A stretch of DNA of 64,000 bases from an uncultured Mediterraneibacter sp. (GTDB lineage: Bacteria > Bacillota > Clostridia > Lachnospirales > Lachnospiraceae): contig NZ_CAKRDI010000016.1 of assembly GCF_934309415.1 (NCBI RefSeq), positions 1-64,000 of the forward strand. The letters run 5' to 3'. Under the pieces are notes generated by a model. That model did no database searches and was not told where the DNA came from. It worked only from the letters and a program-made list of their open reading frames with translations. Position numbers and translations under genes: made by a program. Below, in pieces: positions 26,007-35,534 of this stretch (positions are counted from its first letter, which is position 1; each line of letters opens with the position of its first letter).

Positions 26007-26864
26007 TCATATAAAATTTCCGGTTAACTTCTGATATGGTTCCTTTATCATCACTTCATATCTCAAATGCAACATTTTTTTATAAAATGTCTTTCGAATT
26101 AATGATATATTTTCTACTCCGTCTATTATTTTCTCCATCTCTTTCAGGTTAATCTTTGGTTTCATGCGAATCAGCGCCTCATTACATTCTTCATATTGCA
26201 GGCTGTCAATCAATTCATAATAAGAACTCTTTTTTCCTTGCAGTAAAATCTGTGATGTAGGAAATGTATACACTCTTTTTAACATTTCTTCTTTCGAGTC
26301 CAATATTTCCTTCAATTTTTCATCTGTATTTAAGCGTGGAAACAAAGAAGAACCATTATCATATATCGGAGCCATTCGATATCGATTATCTTTTTTCAAA
26401 AATCCCCAGTTTGAACCATGTCTGTCAAAATTTCCAATCCAGGCATCAATTAAATACATATCCCAGAAATGATACACCGTTTCTTCCACATCCGTTAATT
26501 TCATATTCTCTTCCAGCATTCGCATAATATCATTATAAGTATATTGATATCGTGATCGACTCTGCTCCAATGTACTGTCCCCAACATCGTTGAATGGCAC
26601 AAAGATTTCATTTTCACCAATGAAATCTTTCATTACAACCACAGGGCTTCCATCACAGGTTCCCAAAAACGTCTGTTGAACTTCCATTCCAACCATCTGA
26701 AATAAATGAGAACCAATATATTCTGATACATGGCTATACGTGAGTCCTTGTGGTGAATTTTTCGCATATTTTACAATGTAGGGAACTCCTTGAATTAAAA
26801 TTCCTTTTTTTCGTTCTGCCCCTGTATAATAACGCCTACTTGACTGATATCTTGAATAATCCAT
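26007..26864 (-). CDS. HipA/CtkA-like protein kinase domain protein
   Basis: 285 residues covering only the kinase part of HipA-type proteins. YTGAERKKGILIQGVPYIVKYA (about 13-34) matches the nucleotide-loop and lysine region, YSHVSEYIGSHLF (about 43-55) the helix after it. The catalytic loop is IGNFDRHGSNWGFL with Asp147 and Asn152. The metal site is MAPIYDNGSS with Asp169. The N-terminal HipA subdomain is missing, as in CtkA and HipT. Such kinases phosphorylate protein serines/threonines and often act as toxins. A clean sigma-A promoter lies upstream and the unusual partner gene follows 11 bases downstream. Confidence 0.78.
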   Translation of the reverse strand: MDYSRYQSSRRYYTGAERKKGILIQGVPYIVKYAKNSPQGLTYSHVSEYIGSHLFQMVGMEVQQTFLGTCDGSPVVVMKDFIGENEIFVPFNDVGDSTLEQSRSRYQYTYNDIMRMLEENMKLTDVEETVYHFWDMYLIDAWIGNFDRHGSNWGFLKKDNRYRMAPIYDNGSSLFPRLNTDEKLKEILDSKEEMLKRVYTFPTSQILLQGKKSSYYELIDSLQYEECNEALIRMKPKINLKEMEKIIDGVENISLIRKTFYKKMLHLRYEVMIKEPYQKLTGNFI

Positions 26865-26897
26865 TTTATCACGCCCTTATGTCCATTTATTTTTTAT

Positions 26898-26926
26898 ATC
26901 GTATCATCTCTTTATTTTTGTGTCAA
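26898..26926 (-). promoter_or_regulatory. Sigma-A promoter of the kinase/partner operon
   Basis: On the minus strand TTGACA (26921-26926), 17-base spacer, TACGAT (26898-26903), 34 bases before the kinase ATG. Confidence 0.6.
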
Positions 26927-27037
26927 TAGAGTATATTTTATTTGTGATACTTAATCGATATGATGGTTACTGTTTTCCTTTTCACTTCTTTCTATCTTAT
27001 TCCTGCCCTTTCTCATAACTTTAAATAAGTAAATGTC

Positions 27038-27082
27038 AAAACCGGACAGTTCAGGTCCATCCAACCCAATCTGTCCGGTTTT
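27038..27082 (-). terminator. Terminator after the second GPH transporter gene
   Basis: Perfect 12-bp arms AAAACCGGACAG/CTGTCCGGTTTT around a 21-base loop, followed by a modest T-rich stretch on the minus strand. Confidence 0.65.
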
Positions 27083-27170
27083 ACAAAACTATTTTTATTT
27101 TCTCTGAATTATGTTGAAGGAGTTTTCAATCTGATACATTATTTCACAAATGACTGTATACTACCTTCTC

Positions 27171-28547
27171 TTATTTATCATATGCATGTTTTCCTGCATC
27201 CAGGTCAGCTCTGATCTCTTCTACTTTCTTAGGTGTCAGTTTGTAGAAAAGTAACGGCACACAAGATAACAGGCCGATTACAAATGGAACCATGTTAACA
27301 ACAATATTGATTCCCTGTTTTGCTGCTGCTGTCTGATCTGCACCTGCTACATAACCAGTTGCTGCAAGGAGAAGTACTCCTGCAGATCCACTGATTGCTG
27401 TGGAAAGTTTTACACCAAAGCTCAGCATGGAAGCTGCAATACCTTCCTGACGACGGCCAAGTTTCCAGTCACCATACTCGATTGCATCTGATACCATACC
27501 TGGGCAAACAGAAGCAGATGAGTTACACAGACCACAAAGGAATGATACACCAAGTAAGTATGGTTTATTATCTGTCGGGTTAATGAACATCAGTACGAAT
27601 CCGATACACATAACCACATTAAGGAAAATAAGGTACCCCTTCTTTGTCATCAATTTTGTTCCCCATGGGATAAATAAAGTACCTACTAACTGAGCGATTG
27701 TCATTACTGTAAATACCATAGCGATTACTGTATAATCACCGACTACATAAATGATGTAGTATGTAAGCATTCCCATACGACCAGATACACAGATTGTACC
27801 TAATACTGTAGCAAGAACTACCATTAACAGCTGGTCATTCTTTACAACTTCTTTCAGGCTTCCGAAGAAACCAAGTTTCTCCTGCTGTGGATTGGAATGT
27901 AACTGCTGTGCATAAGTCTCTTTACACCCTGCTCCACAGATCCAGAATACCGGAATCATGATTAAGGATAAGATGACTGTTGTTACGAAATATCCATGAG
28001 CATTTGCTACTTCTGCTCCACTGAAGTGAAGGATCATCGGCATTGCACATGCTGAAAGAATAATACCTACTACAGAAGAACCAATTCCTCTTGCTGTAGC
28101 GAGATTCATACGAACCTGAGAATCAATAGCGATTACATTCTGTAATGCTTGATATGCGATAGAACAAGCTGTATATGCCATACCTGCGCCAACATATGTG
28201 ATCAGACATAAAGCCACTTTTGCTGCTCCCTGTACCGGGAATACTGTAAATGTTAAAATATTAAATACTGCCAGAACCGGTGGTGCCATAAACAGATATG
28301 GTCTGAATTTACCCCATCTTGTGTTTGTTCTGTCTGCGATGTTTCCCATCATCGGGTCATTGATCGCATCCCAGATACGTGCGATCAGCATGATCATTGA
28401 AATAGCTCCTGCTGCAAGACCTACAATGTCTGTGTAAAATAACATCAGGTAGTTATTAATCATGTACCAGCTCATCTGACAACCAACTTCACCTAAGCTG
28501 TAGCAAAACGCCAGCTTTGGACTTGTTTTCTCTTTTACATTACTCAT
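27171..28547 (-). CDS. GPH family glycoside transporter
   Basis: 458 residues, about twelve helices. It has GPH motifs LIARIWDAINDPMMGNIADRTNTRWGKFRPYL (about 50-80) and VSDAIEYGDWKLGRRQEGIAAS (about 360-381). It is a paralogue of the transporter at 22544. It is downstream of the AraC-GH39 regulator and the GH106-like enzyme on the same strand, so it probably imports the oligosaccharide those genes handle. The substrate is unknown. Confidence 0.9.
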   Translation of the reverse strand: MSNVKEKTSPKLAFCYSLGEVGCQMSWYMINNYLMLFYTDIVGLAAGAISMIMLIARIWDAINDPMMGNIADRTNTRWGKFRPYLFMAPPVLAVFNILTFTVFPVQGAAKVALCLITYVGAGMAYTACSIAYQALQNVIAIDSQVRMNLATARGIGSSVVGIILSACAMPMILHFSGAEVANAHGYFVTTVILSLIMIPVFWICGAGCKETYAQQLHSNPQQEKLGFFGSLKEVVKNDQLLMVVLATVLGTICVSGRMGMLTYYIIYVVGDYTVIAMVFTVMTIAQLVGTLFIPWGTKLMTKKGYLIFLNVVMCIGFVLMFINPTDNKPYLLGVSFLCGLCNSSASVCPGMVSDAIEYGDWKLGRRQEGIAASMLSFGVKLSTAISGSAGVLLLAATGYVAGADQTAAAKQGINIVVNMVPFVIGLLSCVPLLFYKLTPKKVEEIRADLDAGKHAYDK

Positions 28548-28843
28548 AATTTGTTTCCCTTCTTTAACTCATTCCAGTCGGCCGAACTGATCTTCTTGTT
28601 GAGTTTATATTATCATTTGAGAAGGGTTGTAAACTATCTTAAAACTGCCCCGTTGTCTGATATATTTGTTCTTTTTTGTCCTGATTCTTGTTTTTTCTTT
28701 TTGACAACAATTATGCGTATTGGATTTTTGTCCTCACTTATCAATATAAATTTATAAATTATGACATGTAACTTATAGAAACTTTACACCTGACTCATCA
28801 CCAAAGTAATGAGAATACGGTATGCATTTATTCAAATATCTTC

Positions 28844-31249
28844 TTACAGCTCTGCAATTACAATTCCCTGAATCTCCTGTGCGGTCAGTCTCGTCTCTAC
28901 CGTAAGCACATGGTCAGTTGCCTCCACTGAAAAGATAGAAAGCTTTGGCTGACAGACAGATTTCAGATATTCCACTTCCGGAACAGACAAATCATTAAAG
29001 CATCCAAGATTCATCCATTCATGCTGTGCGTTTCCATTTGTCTGACTGACAGAAAATATTTTTACAATATATTTTCCATCATTTACGTTCCGGATCCGGA
29101 AACTCATCTGCATACTTTCATTATCTGTATAAAACCGCTGTTGATTCTCCAGCTCAATCTCATTTTCATTTCTGGAAAAATACCTGAAATTCAGATGTTT
29201 ATAATTATGACAACAGACAAAGAAAACTCCATTTTCTCTCTGTGTGATAATCGCATTTTTATTCTTTCCAAGCATATAGCTTTCCAGATGATTCATAAAC
29301 TCAATGGCAAAATAGGCTGGTTTGCGTACACCACTTCTTGAGATCAATCCACATCCACCAAACAGAAAATCATCACAGTCAATTCCTTCTGAAAAGATGT
29401 CCGTCGCCACCCAGTATCCAAGTGCATCTGTTTTCCCATAATTTTCAATATAGTTTTTCAACATATATGCACTCTTATAACATCCGTCATTTAAGCAGTT
29501 TCGATTGGACAGCGTAGAACTCCATTCTGTTACCAGAAGCTCTGTCTCTTCCATCCCGTGCCGGTTCATTACTTCCCGCGCATCCGTGATCTGATGATAC
29601 AGGTAACTTTCATCCGAAGAATAGGCATTTCTTCCTGCTTCGAGCAACTCATCATCCCGGATATACGGATAAGAATAAAGTGAAATAAAATCCGGCTGAT
29701 ATTTTCGCTTTTTCCATTTTTCGATCACAGTCGGGAACTCGCTTCCCATCATATTCAGACTGAAGCCTGCCCCTCCTACTTTTATCCCCGGTGCATAACT
29801 TTTAAAAATTCCTGCCACTGTATCAAATACTTCAAAATATTTATCCAGCCCCAGTGTTTCCTGCAGCACAGAATTTTTCTCAATCTCAATGTACCAGTCC
29901 TCAACTTCATCCTTTCCGTACCTTCTTGTCAGATGCCGGGCCAGATCTTTCAGAAAACCTTTGTTTTTTTCCATCTGCAGGATTGGATTCTGACGGTTCA
30001 TGCTGAGCATGGAATGGTCTACTTTTGTAAAAAAGGTATGTCCTTTAAATCCAAGCTCTATATGTGGTTTCACTTTTATTTCTCTCAGGAAATCAAGCAC
30101 CTGATCCATCAGTGTGAAGTTATGCTTTGTATTCTGTTCTCCTATCTGGATCATCATTCTCTCAGAATAGATCTGCCAGAACCTCACATATTCAAACCCA
30201 AGTGTTTCTTTTAAATATTTTAACTGTTCTCTGACATCATATCGAAGAAGGTTCTCAATCGGTCCGATATTGATCATCTTCTGCCAGTAACGCACTGTTT
30301 TTTCTCTCTGCCCCGACTCCACCTCCAGCACAGATACGACCGAATCTGCCGCATCCGTTGTGGATACCAGATTAGATGTAAGATACTGATCTACTTTTTC
30401 CATTACTTCATCCGAATTCTCCACTTCCTGTGAACTGCCGGAAGTTTCTGATTTCTTCTGCATCTCCAGACGGTATTCCGCCGGAGTCAGATGATAGCTT
30501 TCTTTAAACACCTGATTAAAAGAAGCCAGATTCGCGAATCCATTATCCATGGCCACTTTCAGGATCGGTTTATTGGAATAAATCAGCTCACTCACCGCAT
30601 GTTCCAGACGGATATTATTGAGCAGTTTCAGGAAACTCATTCCAAAATTCTTCTTAATATATTTGGAGAGATACGCATGAGAAAGATATAAACGATCTGC
30701 CAGTTCCTGTAAAGTAATCGGTTCATTATATCTTGTCATGATGTAACTCATGATCTCATTCATACGTTCATCCTGGATACCGCGCAGTGAATCATACTGC
30801 TGCATTCCCTTTTTAACAATAAAATCAGATGTGATCAGATAGATCAGCTGATAATAGATACTGTTCTTCAGTGCGATCGCCTGACCTTCTGTCGCCTGAT
30901 ACTGGTTAAAGATCTGGCGGATATAGTAACGCATCTTTTCATAGCTTTCTGATTTCTCTGCTGCCGAATTGCACCAGAAAAACAACTGTTCTCCGCCAAA
31001 GATCTCTGTCAGCATCGTATAGTCTATGAATACACTTCCAAACAGAACCTCTTCTTCGGAACTGTACTCATGCCGTACATTCGAATTGATCAGGAGGAAA
31101 TCATCTGTCTTCAGAAAATAAGATGCATCCTCATAATCCACCTGCAGTGAGCCATCCAATACATAGACGATCTCAATATCCTGATGAAAATGCATGGTCT
31201 GTTCCTTTTTCGTTGAAAATCTGCATCGGACAATATTTTCGTACTTCAC
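28844..31249 (-). CDS. AraC regulator fused to GH39-like domain, complete
   Basis: About 801 residues. Domains: cupin (about 1-130, MHFHQDIEIVYVLDGSLQVDY), AraC helix-turn-helix (about 165-270, LQELADRLYLSHAYLSKYIKKNFG and LTPAEYRLEM), linker with SxxS-rich stretch, then a GH39-like barrel (about 325-690) and a C-terminal beta domain. The nucleophile region LLVTEWSSTLSNR is intact, but the acid/base motif (usual FEVWNEP) reads IEIEKNS, so the hydrolase is probably dead and sugar-sensing. The GTG at 31249 has GGGGG 8 bases upstream. A longer frame to 31354 would run through a hairpin. It likely controls the GH106-like gene upstream and the transporter downstream. Confidence 0.8.
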   Translation of the reverse strand: MKYENIVRCRFSTKKEQTMHFHQDIEIVYVLDGSLQVDYEDASYFLKTDDFLLINSNVRHEYSSEEEVLFGSVFIDYTMLTEIFGGEQLFFWCNSAAEKSESYEKMRYYIRQIFNQYQATEGQAIALKNSIYYQLIYLITSDFIVKKGMQQYDSLRGIQDERMNEIMSYIMTRYNEPITLQELADRLYLSHAYLSKYIKKNFGMSFLKLLNNIRLEHAVSELIYSNKPILKVAMDNGFANLASFNQVFKESYHLTPAEYRLEMQKKSETSGSSQEVENSDEVMEKVDQYLTSNLVSTTDAADSVVSVLEVESGQREKTVRYWQKMINIGPIENLLRYDVREQLKYLKETLGFEYVRFWQIYSERMMIQIGEQNTKHNFTLMDQVLDFLREIKVKPHIELGFKGHTFFTKVDHSMLSMNRQNPILQMEKNKGFLKDLARHLTRRYGKDEVEDWYIEIEKNSVLQETLGLDKYFEVFDTVAGIFKSYAPGIKVGGAGFSLNMMGSEFPTVIEKWKKRKYQPDFISLYSYPYIRDDELLEAGRNAYSSDESYLYHQITDAREVMNRHGMEETELLVTEWSSTLSNRNCLNDGCYKSAYMLKNYIENYGKTDALGYWVATDIFSEGIDCDDFLFGGCGLISRSGVRKPAYFAIEFMNHLESYMLGKNKNAIITQRENGVFFVCCHNYKHLNFRYFSRNENEIELENQQRFYTDNESMQMSFRIRNVNDGKYIVKIFSVSQTNGNAQHEWMNLGCFNDLSVPEVEYLKSVCQPKLSIFSVEATDHVLTVETRLTAQEIQGIVIAEL

Positions 31250-31348
31250 ATCTGTTCCCCCTTGTTCTTTCGTTCTTCTGACGTAATTGCTCGCATATTT
31301 TTCTGTAAACAATTGCATTCTGTCTCTTCTGTATTTTACAGACGGAAA

Positions 31349-31373
31349 GGGCAAAACACATAAGTTTTGCCCC
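31349..31373 (-). terminator. Hairpin between GH106-like and AraC-GH39 genes
   Basis: GGGCAAAAC and GTTTTGCCC form a 9-bp stem (31349-31373) with a weak T tract on the minus strand. Probable terminator of the GH106-like gene. Confidence 0.45.
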
Positions 31374-31434
31374 TGATATCTAATATATTCAATTATATAC
31401 GTTCATTTTCTTTCATGCAATGCATATTCTGACC

Positions 31435-34080
31435 TTATCTGTACAAAATTTTCACATCGCCGAAGATTCCTGTCGGTTCTAATGTCTCATGATTGAAGTC
31501 AAACGGTGGTCTCATTCCCTTTAACTGTTCTCTTGCAGGTGTAGTTGCCACTTCGATCACAATACTGTTCTTTCCCTCCTGTAAATACTCCTGAATCTCC
31601 ATCTGATACGGAGGACGGATGCATCTACCGGCTTCTTTTCCATTTACAGTCACTTTCATTACTTCATAAACATGTTCTGCATATAGATACGCTTCTGCCG
31701 GTACAGAATCCAGCTCTGTCTCTGACTCATAACGGATCACTCCTGAAAACATCGGATCTTTGAAGGAAACCGGTTCTAATGTTTCCTTCTCTTCTGCCAC
31801 TCCAAAGTTTGGATATTCAATCGCTCTTACTTTGCTGACTTTCCATGAAGCAAATTTCGCCTGCCTGTCACAGTCTGTTCTCTGCTGTGCAAAAGATTTA
31901 TGTACAGATTCCGGCACTCCGTTGGCTGTCTCAACAAGGACAACACACTCGCCCGGTTCCAGTTCCATTGAAACATACACTGCTTTTTCATCTTTAAGAA
32001 TGGCCGGATCACTTACAGCCCTCTTATATTCCTGCTTCCACACATCATAATACATCACATCATGTTCTGTTGAAAGTGTCACATGCCCTGCAAATTTATC
32101 CTCAGCAGATTCATTTAAAAATACGAACAGATTCTGTCCCTCTTTTACATAATGATAAAAGCTCAGATCTTTAAACTCTGTGTCCACTAAGATATCAAAT
32201 ATCTTCTTCTCTTTCAGTTCTGCTGAAAGCTTGGCAAGTTCAATCACTTCACAGTCTACAAGTGCCTCCAGGTTATCTCCGTTCGCGGTTCTCTCCGGAA
32301 GTTTATCGATGAAAATCACCGGGAACTCTGCATGCTCTTTGACAAATTCTACGAAATCCGCCGGAATCTGTTCTGTATATGGAACGATCAGAGCTTCAAA
32401 TGTCATTCCGTTCATATGCAATACATTGTTCTCTACTTTTCCGTTGTAATCTTCAAGATGTGTCAGCATATCTCTGCTCACGATATTGAAATCAAGCTGA
32501 TGCTCCAGAAGTTCTCTGCATACCTTCTGCATCGGCATATGTTCTCCTGCCCAGTCTGCTTCTCCGTCATACAGAACTGCGACAGAAGCCACATGAAGTC
32601 CATTACTTAACAGTCTGCACATTCTGTTTCCGTATTTCATCAGTTCTGCGAAATACGGGAACTGTGGGTTATTTCCTCTTGCATAGAAATGAGGTGGGCA
32701 GTCAATATCCGGATACTCTGCCATAGAAAATGCATGTGGGACCAGATAGTTGATTCCCTTTACAAGTAAATGATCCAACAGATATTTCATATCACGCACA
32801 CCAAATTTCCATCCATATGCTCCAAACAGCTCGCACATCGTTCTTCCTTTTTTCTTCGGATCTAACTGTCCACAGGAAGCTCCCATTTTACCAAGTGCAT
32901 AGTGGAAGAACTCTCCATCGATCTCAGTCATCTGTTTTCTTGTCTGTGTCGGTGCTCCATAGACAACCTGTCCGCCGATCACATCGATTCCGGCCATATC
33001 CTGTCCTGCCATGGCACGGAAATAGTGAGCCGCTCCCATACCAAGTCTGCTGTGTGCTCCGTTATCCTCTACCACATGACCAATATATTCCACACCATGC
33101 GCTCTGCACCAATCACCGAGCTGTTCGCTGAAGTTTTTCTGATACAGTCTCGAAACAAAATCCATATAATCAAAACGGATCTGCATCTGTTTGTCTTTTT
33201 CTTCTGTCTCTTCAAATAAATATGGAAGATAATTTACATATTCTGATCCATATTTTTCTTCCATCATCTGCTGCAGTTCATCACTCCACGGCAGTGGCAT
33301 CTTTGGCTTACCGAGTTTTGCATCGAAACATACTTCTTTGATATTGCCAAACTGCGGTTCATCAGAGAAGAAACCGGCAATTGTTTTTCCAAACTCGTCT
33401 TTATACTGTTTATAATGTGGCTCATATACCGCCTCGATCTGTGTACTTGCAGACTCTCTGTCGATCATATTGATATAAGTATCGTCTCCACCATCTGTTT
33501 TGGTCTTGTAAATCACATGGACTCTCCACTGACCTTTTGGCAGTTCAAAGTTTACATAATCCCCGTCTACTTTCTCCGTCAGATCGATCGTGTCCTCGTG
33601 GAACAGGCGTCCTTCTGCACAGCGGATTGCCACAACTGCAAGAATCTTGTTCTTTGCCCTCTCTTCCATATCAACCGGATTACCGATCTCCCAGTATCCG
33701 ATGGTCGGACGGAGCATTCTGCTGACCTCCAGTGTCTGATATCCGCCGCTTCCAAATACATCTGCCACAGTTGTTGTAATGTATGTTTTCTTACGTTCCG
33801 GATACTTTTCTGCAACCAGTCCGTTCGCATACCCTGTCGGGAAATGTTTGTCATCCAGAATCCAGATTTTCATATCATGCTTCTTTGCTTCGTCGATGAC
33901 AATATCCATGTCATGCCACCAGCCTTCTTTACAGAAGCCATCATGCGGACGAGCCTCAACACAAACAGCACCAATTCCACATTCATGAATTTTCTGAATC
34001 TCATTTCTTAAGATGCTCTCTTCCTCTCCACGCATCCATAAGAATGGGAAAATGTGATTTTCTTCCATTTTGTTGTTCAT
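31435..34080 (-). CDS. GH106-like (alpha-L-rhamnosidase type) glycoside hydrolase
   Basis: About 881 residues, resembling the GH106 rhamnosidase superfamily. The N-terminal barrel starts FLWMRGEEESILRNEIQKIHECGIGAVCVEARPHDGF (about 13-50). IAGFFSDEPQFG (about 238) and EYIGHVVEDNGAHSRLGMGAAHYFRAMAGQDMAGID (about 345) are conserved, as is the middle MCELFGAYGWKFGVRDMKYLLDHLLVKGINYLVPHAFS. The C-terminal jelly roll ends EPTGIFGDVKILYR, like GH2-type sugar-binding domains. No signal peptide, so it acts on imported substrate. ATG 34080 has GGAG 11 bases upstream. The exact substrate is unknown. Confidence 0.72.
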   Translation of the reverse strand: MNNKMEENHIFPFLWMRGEEESILRNEIQKIHECGIGAVCVEARPHDGFCKEGWWHDMDIVIDEAKKHDMKIWILDDKHFPTGYANGLVAEKYPERKKTYITTTVADVFGSGGYQTLEVSRMLRPTIGYWEIGNPVDMEERAKNKILAVVAIRCAEGRLFHEDTIDLTEKVDGDYVNFELPKGQWRVHVIYKTKTDGGDDTYINMIDRESASTQIEAVYEPHYKQYKDEFGKTIAGFFSDEPQFGNIKEVCFDAKLGKPKMPLPWSDELQQMMEEKYGSEYVNYLPYLFEETEEKDKQMQIRFDYMDFVSRLYQKNFSEQLGDWCRAHGVEYIGHVVEDNGAHSRLGMGAAHYFRAMAGQDMAGIDVIGGQVVYGAPTQTRKQMTEIDGEFFHYALGKMGASCGQLDPKKKGRTMCELFGAYGWKFGVRDMKYLLDHLLVKGINYLVPHAFSMAEYPDIDCPPHFYARGNNPQFPYFAELMKYGNRMCRLLSNGLHVASVAVLYDGEADWAGEHMPMQKVCRELLEHQLDFNIVSRDMLTHLEDYNGKVENNVLHMNGMTFEALIVPYTEQIPADFVEFVKEHAEFPVIFIDKLPERTANGDNLEALVDCEVIELAKLSAELKEKKIFDILVDTEFKDLSFYHYVKEGQNLFVFLNESAEDKFAGHVTLSTEHDVMYYDVWKQEYKRAVSDPAILKDEKAVYVSMELEPGECVVLVETANGVPESVHKSFAQQRTDCDRQAKFASWKVSKVRAIEYPNFGVAEEKETLEPVSFKDPMFSGVIRYESETELDSVPAEAYLYAEHVYEVMKVTVNGKEAGRCIRPPYQMEIQEYLQEGKNSIVIEVATTPAREQLKGMRPPFDFNHETLEPTGIFGDVKILYR

Positions 34081-34251
34081 TCTTTTCAATCTCCTTTTTT
34101 AATTTTTCTGTTATTGTTATATACACCGTGAATCGTATCTGGTGATACAAATACAATTCTGGTAATTTTTCTTTCTGTCAGAGTATGTATGAAAAACGCT
34201 TTTTGTATATAAAATGAGACAGTTATTTATGAAACGATGTACTAGTATTAT

Positions 34252-34295
34252 AAGAAAAAAAGAACAGGAAGAAATGTATATTTCTTACCTGTTCC
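34252..34295 (-). terminator. Intrinsic terminator of the AraC gene at 34318
   Basis: GAACAGG/CCTGTTC with an inner AGAAAT/ATTTCT stem (34263-34295), followed on the minus strand by seven or more T. 22 bases past the AraC stop. Confidence 0.85.
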
Positions 34296-34317
34296 ATGTA
34301 AATATATGACTTTTTAC

Positions 34318-35457
34318 TTATCGACCATACTTTTTCCTGTACTGATCCGGGCTGATGCCATATATCTTTTTGAACTTACGGCTGAAATGGCTATAATCAA
34401 AGCATCCCACTTCCTGTGCGATCTCTGTCAGCGCATGATTCTGTGACTTCTCAGACAACAGCTCGGCAGCATGCTTCATCTGAAGCGAAGTCACCAGCGC
34501 TCCAAACGTCTGACCGGTATACTTTTTCAGAAACCTGCTCATATAAGATTCACTGTAATTAAAAAACTCTGCCATGCTTTTCAGAGTTGCTTTATTATAA
34601 TTGGCTGAAATATATCCGAGAATTGCCGCTGCATTTTCCTCCGGCTTGTGATTCATCGGTTCCGAAACACGTGCCAGCATTTCGTAATTTCGCAATACAT
34701 GGATAAATAGCTGGCGGACATATAGTTCCAGGCTTTCTCTGTATGCATAGCTCCGTTCCCGTGTCTCCTGATACATCTCACGGAAAGTCTGTCGGATCCA
34801 CCCATCATCCCCTGTCGGAAAAAGGATATAAGGACTTACACTTTTCCCATACAATACATTTTCAAAAAATTCTGCCAGAAGCTGTTTCTCTTTCACCATC
34901 TTTAAAAACCAGTGGTCCAGCTGCTCTTTGCTCATAAGAATGTTCAGAATGACCGCATCATCTTCCAGCGCAGTAATCGCATGCATTGTCTCCGGTGCAA
35001 GAATGCACAGATCGCCTGCTGTCATTTCAAAGGACTGCTGCTTCCGGTACTCAATATAATGTGTACATCTTCCACTGTATACATATGCAATCTCCACAAA
35101 GGCATGATTATGGAAAATCGGATAACCATATCGCTCATGCTGCACCACATAGATATCACCCGTCTCGTTGATCTTGTCAGCGGCTGTCACCGTGATTCCC
35201 TGATGATCCTTTGAATATTCGGAATAAACATCCTGCTTCAATTCATATTCCGGATGTTCCTGCATCAATTTCTTATAAGCCGCGTACTGCATTGGAGTAG
35301 ATAAGATTTTCTGCCCCTCTCCCTGATACAGTTTCTTCAGGAATTTTTCCTGATCTGTCAGTTCTGTAAATTTACACATTTTCATCTCATCAAAACTTTC
35401 CCGTTCTCTTTTGGTTGCATTGATTCTATTATAACTCAGAATTAATCCTGTTTCCAT
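34318..35457 (-). CDS. AraC family transcriptional regulator
   Basis: Up to 379 residues. The N-terminal part is a cupin sensor (about 90-190, VQHERYGYPIFHNHAFVEIAYVYSGRCTHYIE). The C-terminal AraC pair (about 285-379, TLKSMAEFFNYSESYMSRFLKKYTGQTFGALV and VGCFDYSHFSRKFKKIYGISPDQYRKKYG) is complete. The start is uncertain: the first ATG (35457) and an inner ATG (35385) both lack a clear ribosome site. Placed upstream of the GH106-like gene on the same strand; likely part of that regulatory set. Confidence 0.85.
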   Translation of the reverse strand: METGLILSYNRINATKRERESFDEMKMCKFTELTDQEKFLKKLYQGEGQKILSTPMQYAAYKKLMQEHPEYELKQDVYSEYSKDHQGITVTAADKINETGDIYVVQHERYGYPIFHNHAFVEIAYVYSGRCTHYIEYRKQQSFEMTAGDLCILAPETMHAITALEDDAVILNILMSKEQLDHWFLKMVKEKQLLAEFFENVLYGKSVSPYILFPTGDDGWIRQTFREMYQETRERSYAYRESLELYVRQLFIHVLRNYEMLARVSEPMNHKPEENAAAILGYISANYNKATLKSMAEFFNYSESYMSRFLKKYTGQTFGALVTSLQMKHAAELLSEKSQNHALTEIAQEVGCFDYSHFSRKFKKIYGISPDQYRKKYGR

Positions 35458-35534
35458 TGTGAATTTATTTTATAAAGCTCTATAACGCCTTATCGTGTAA
35501 ACACGAGCGGCTTTTTGACCTTTTGACACTGGTA

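Noticed and set aside
31249..31354. 35-residue N-terminal extension of the complete AraC-GH39 protein
   Set aside because: It overlaps a terminator-like hairpin and has no ribosome site, whereas the GTG at 31249 has one.
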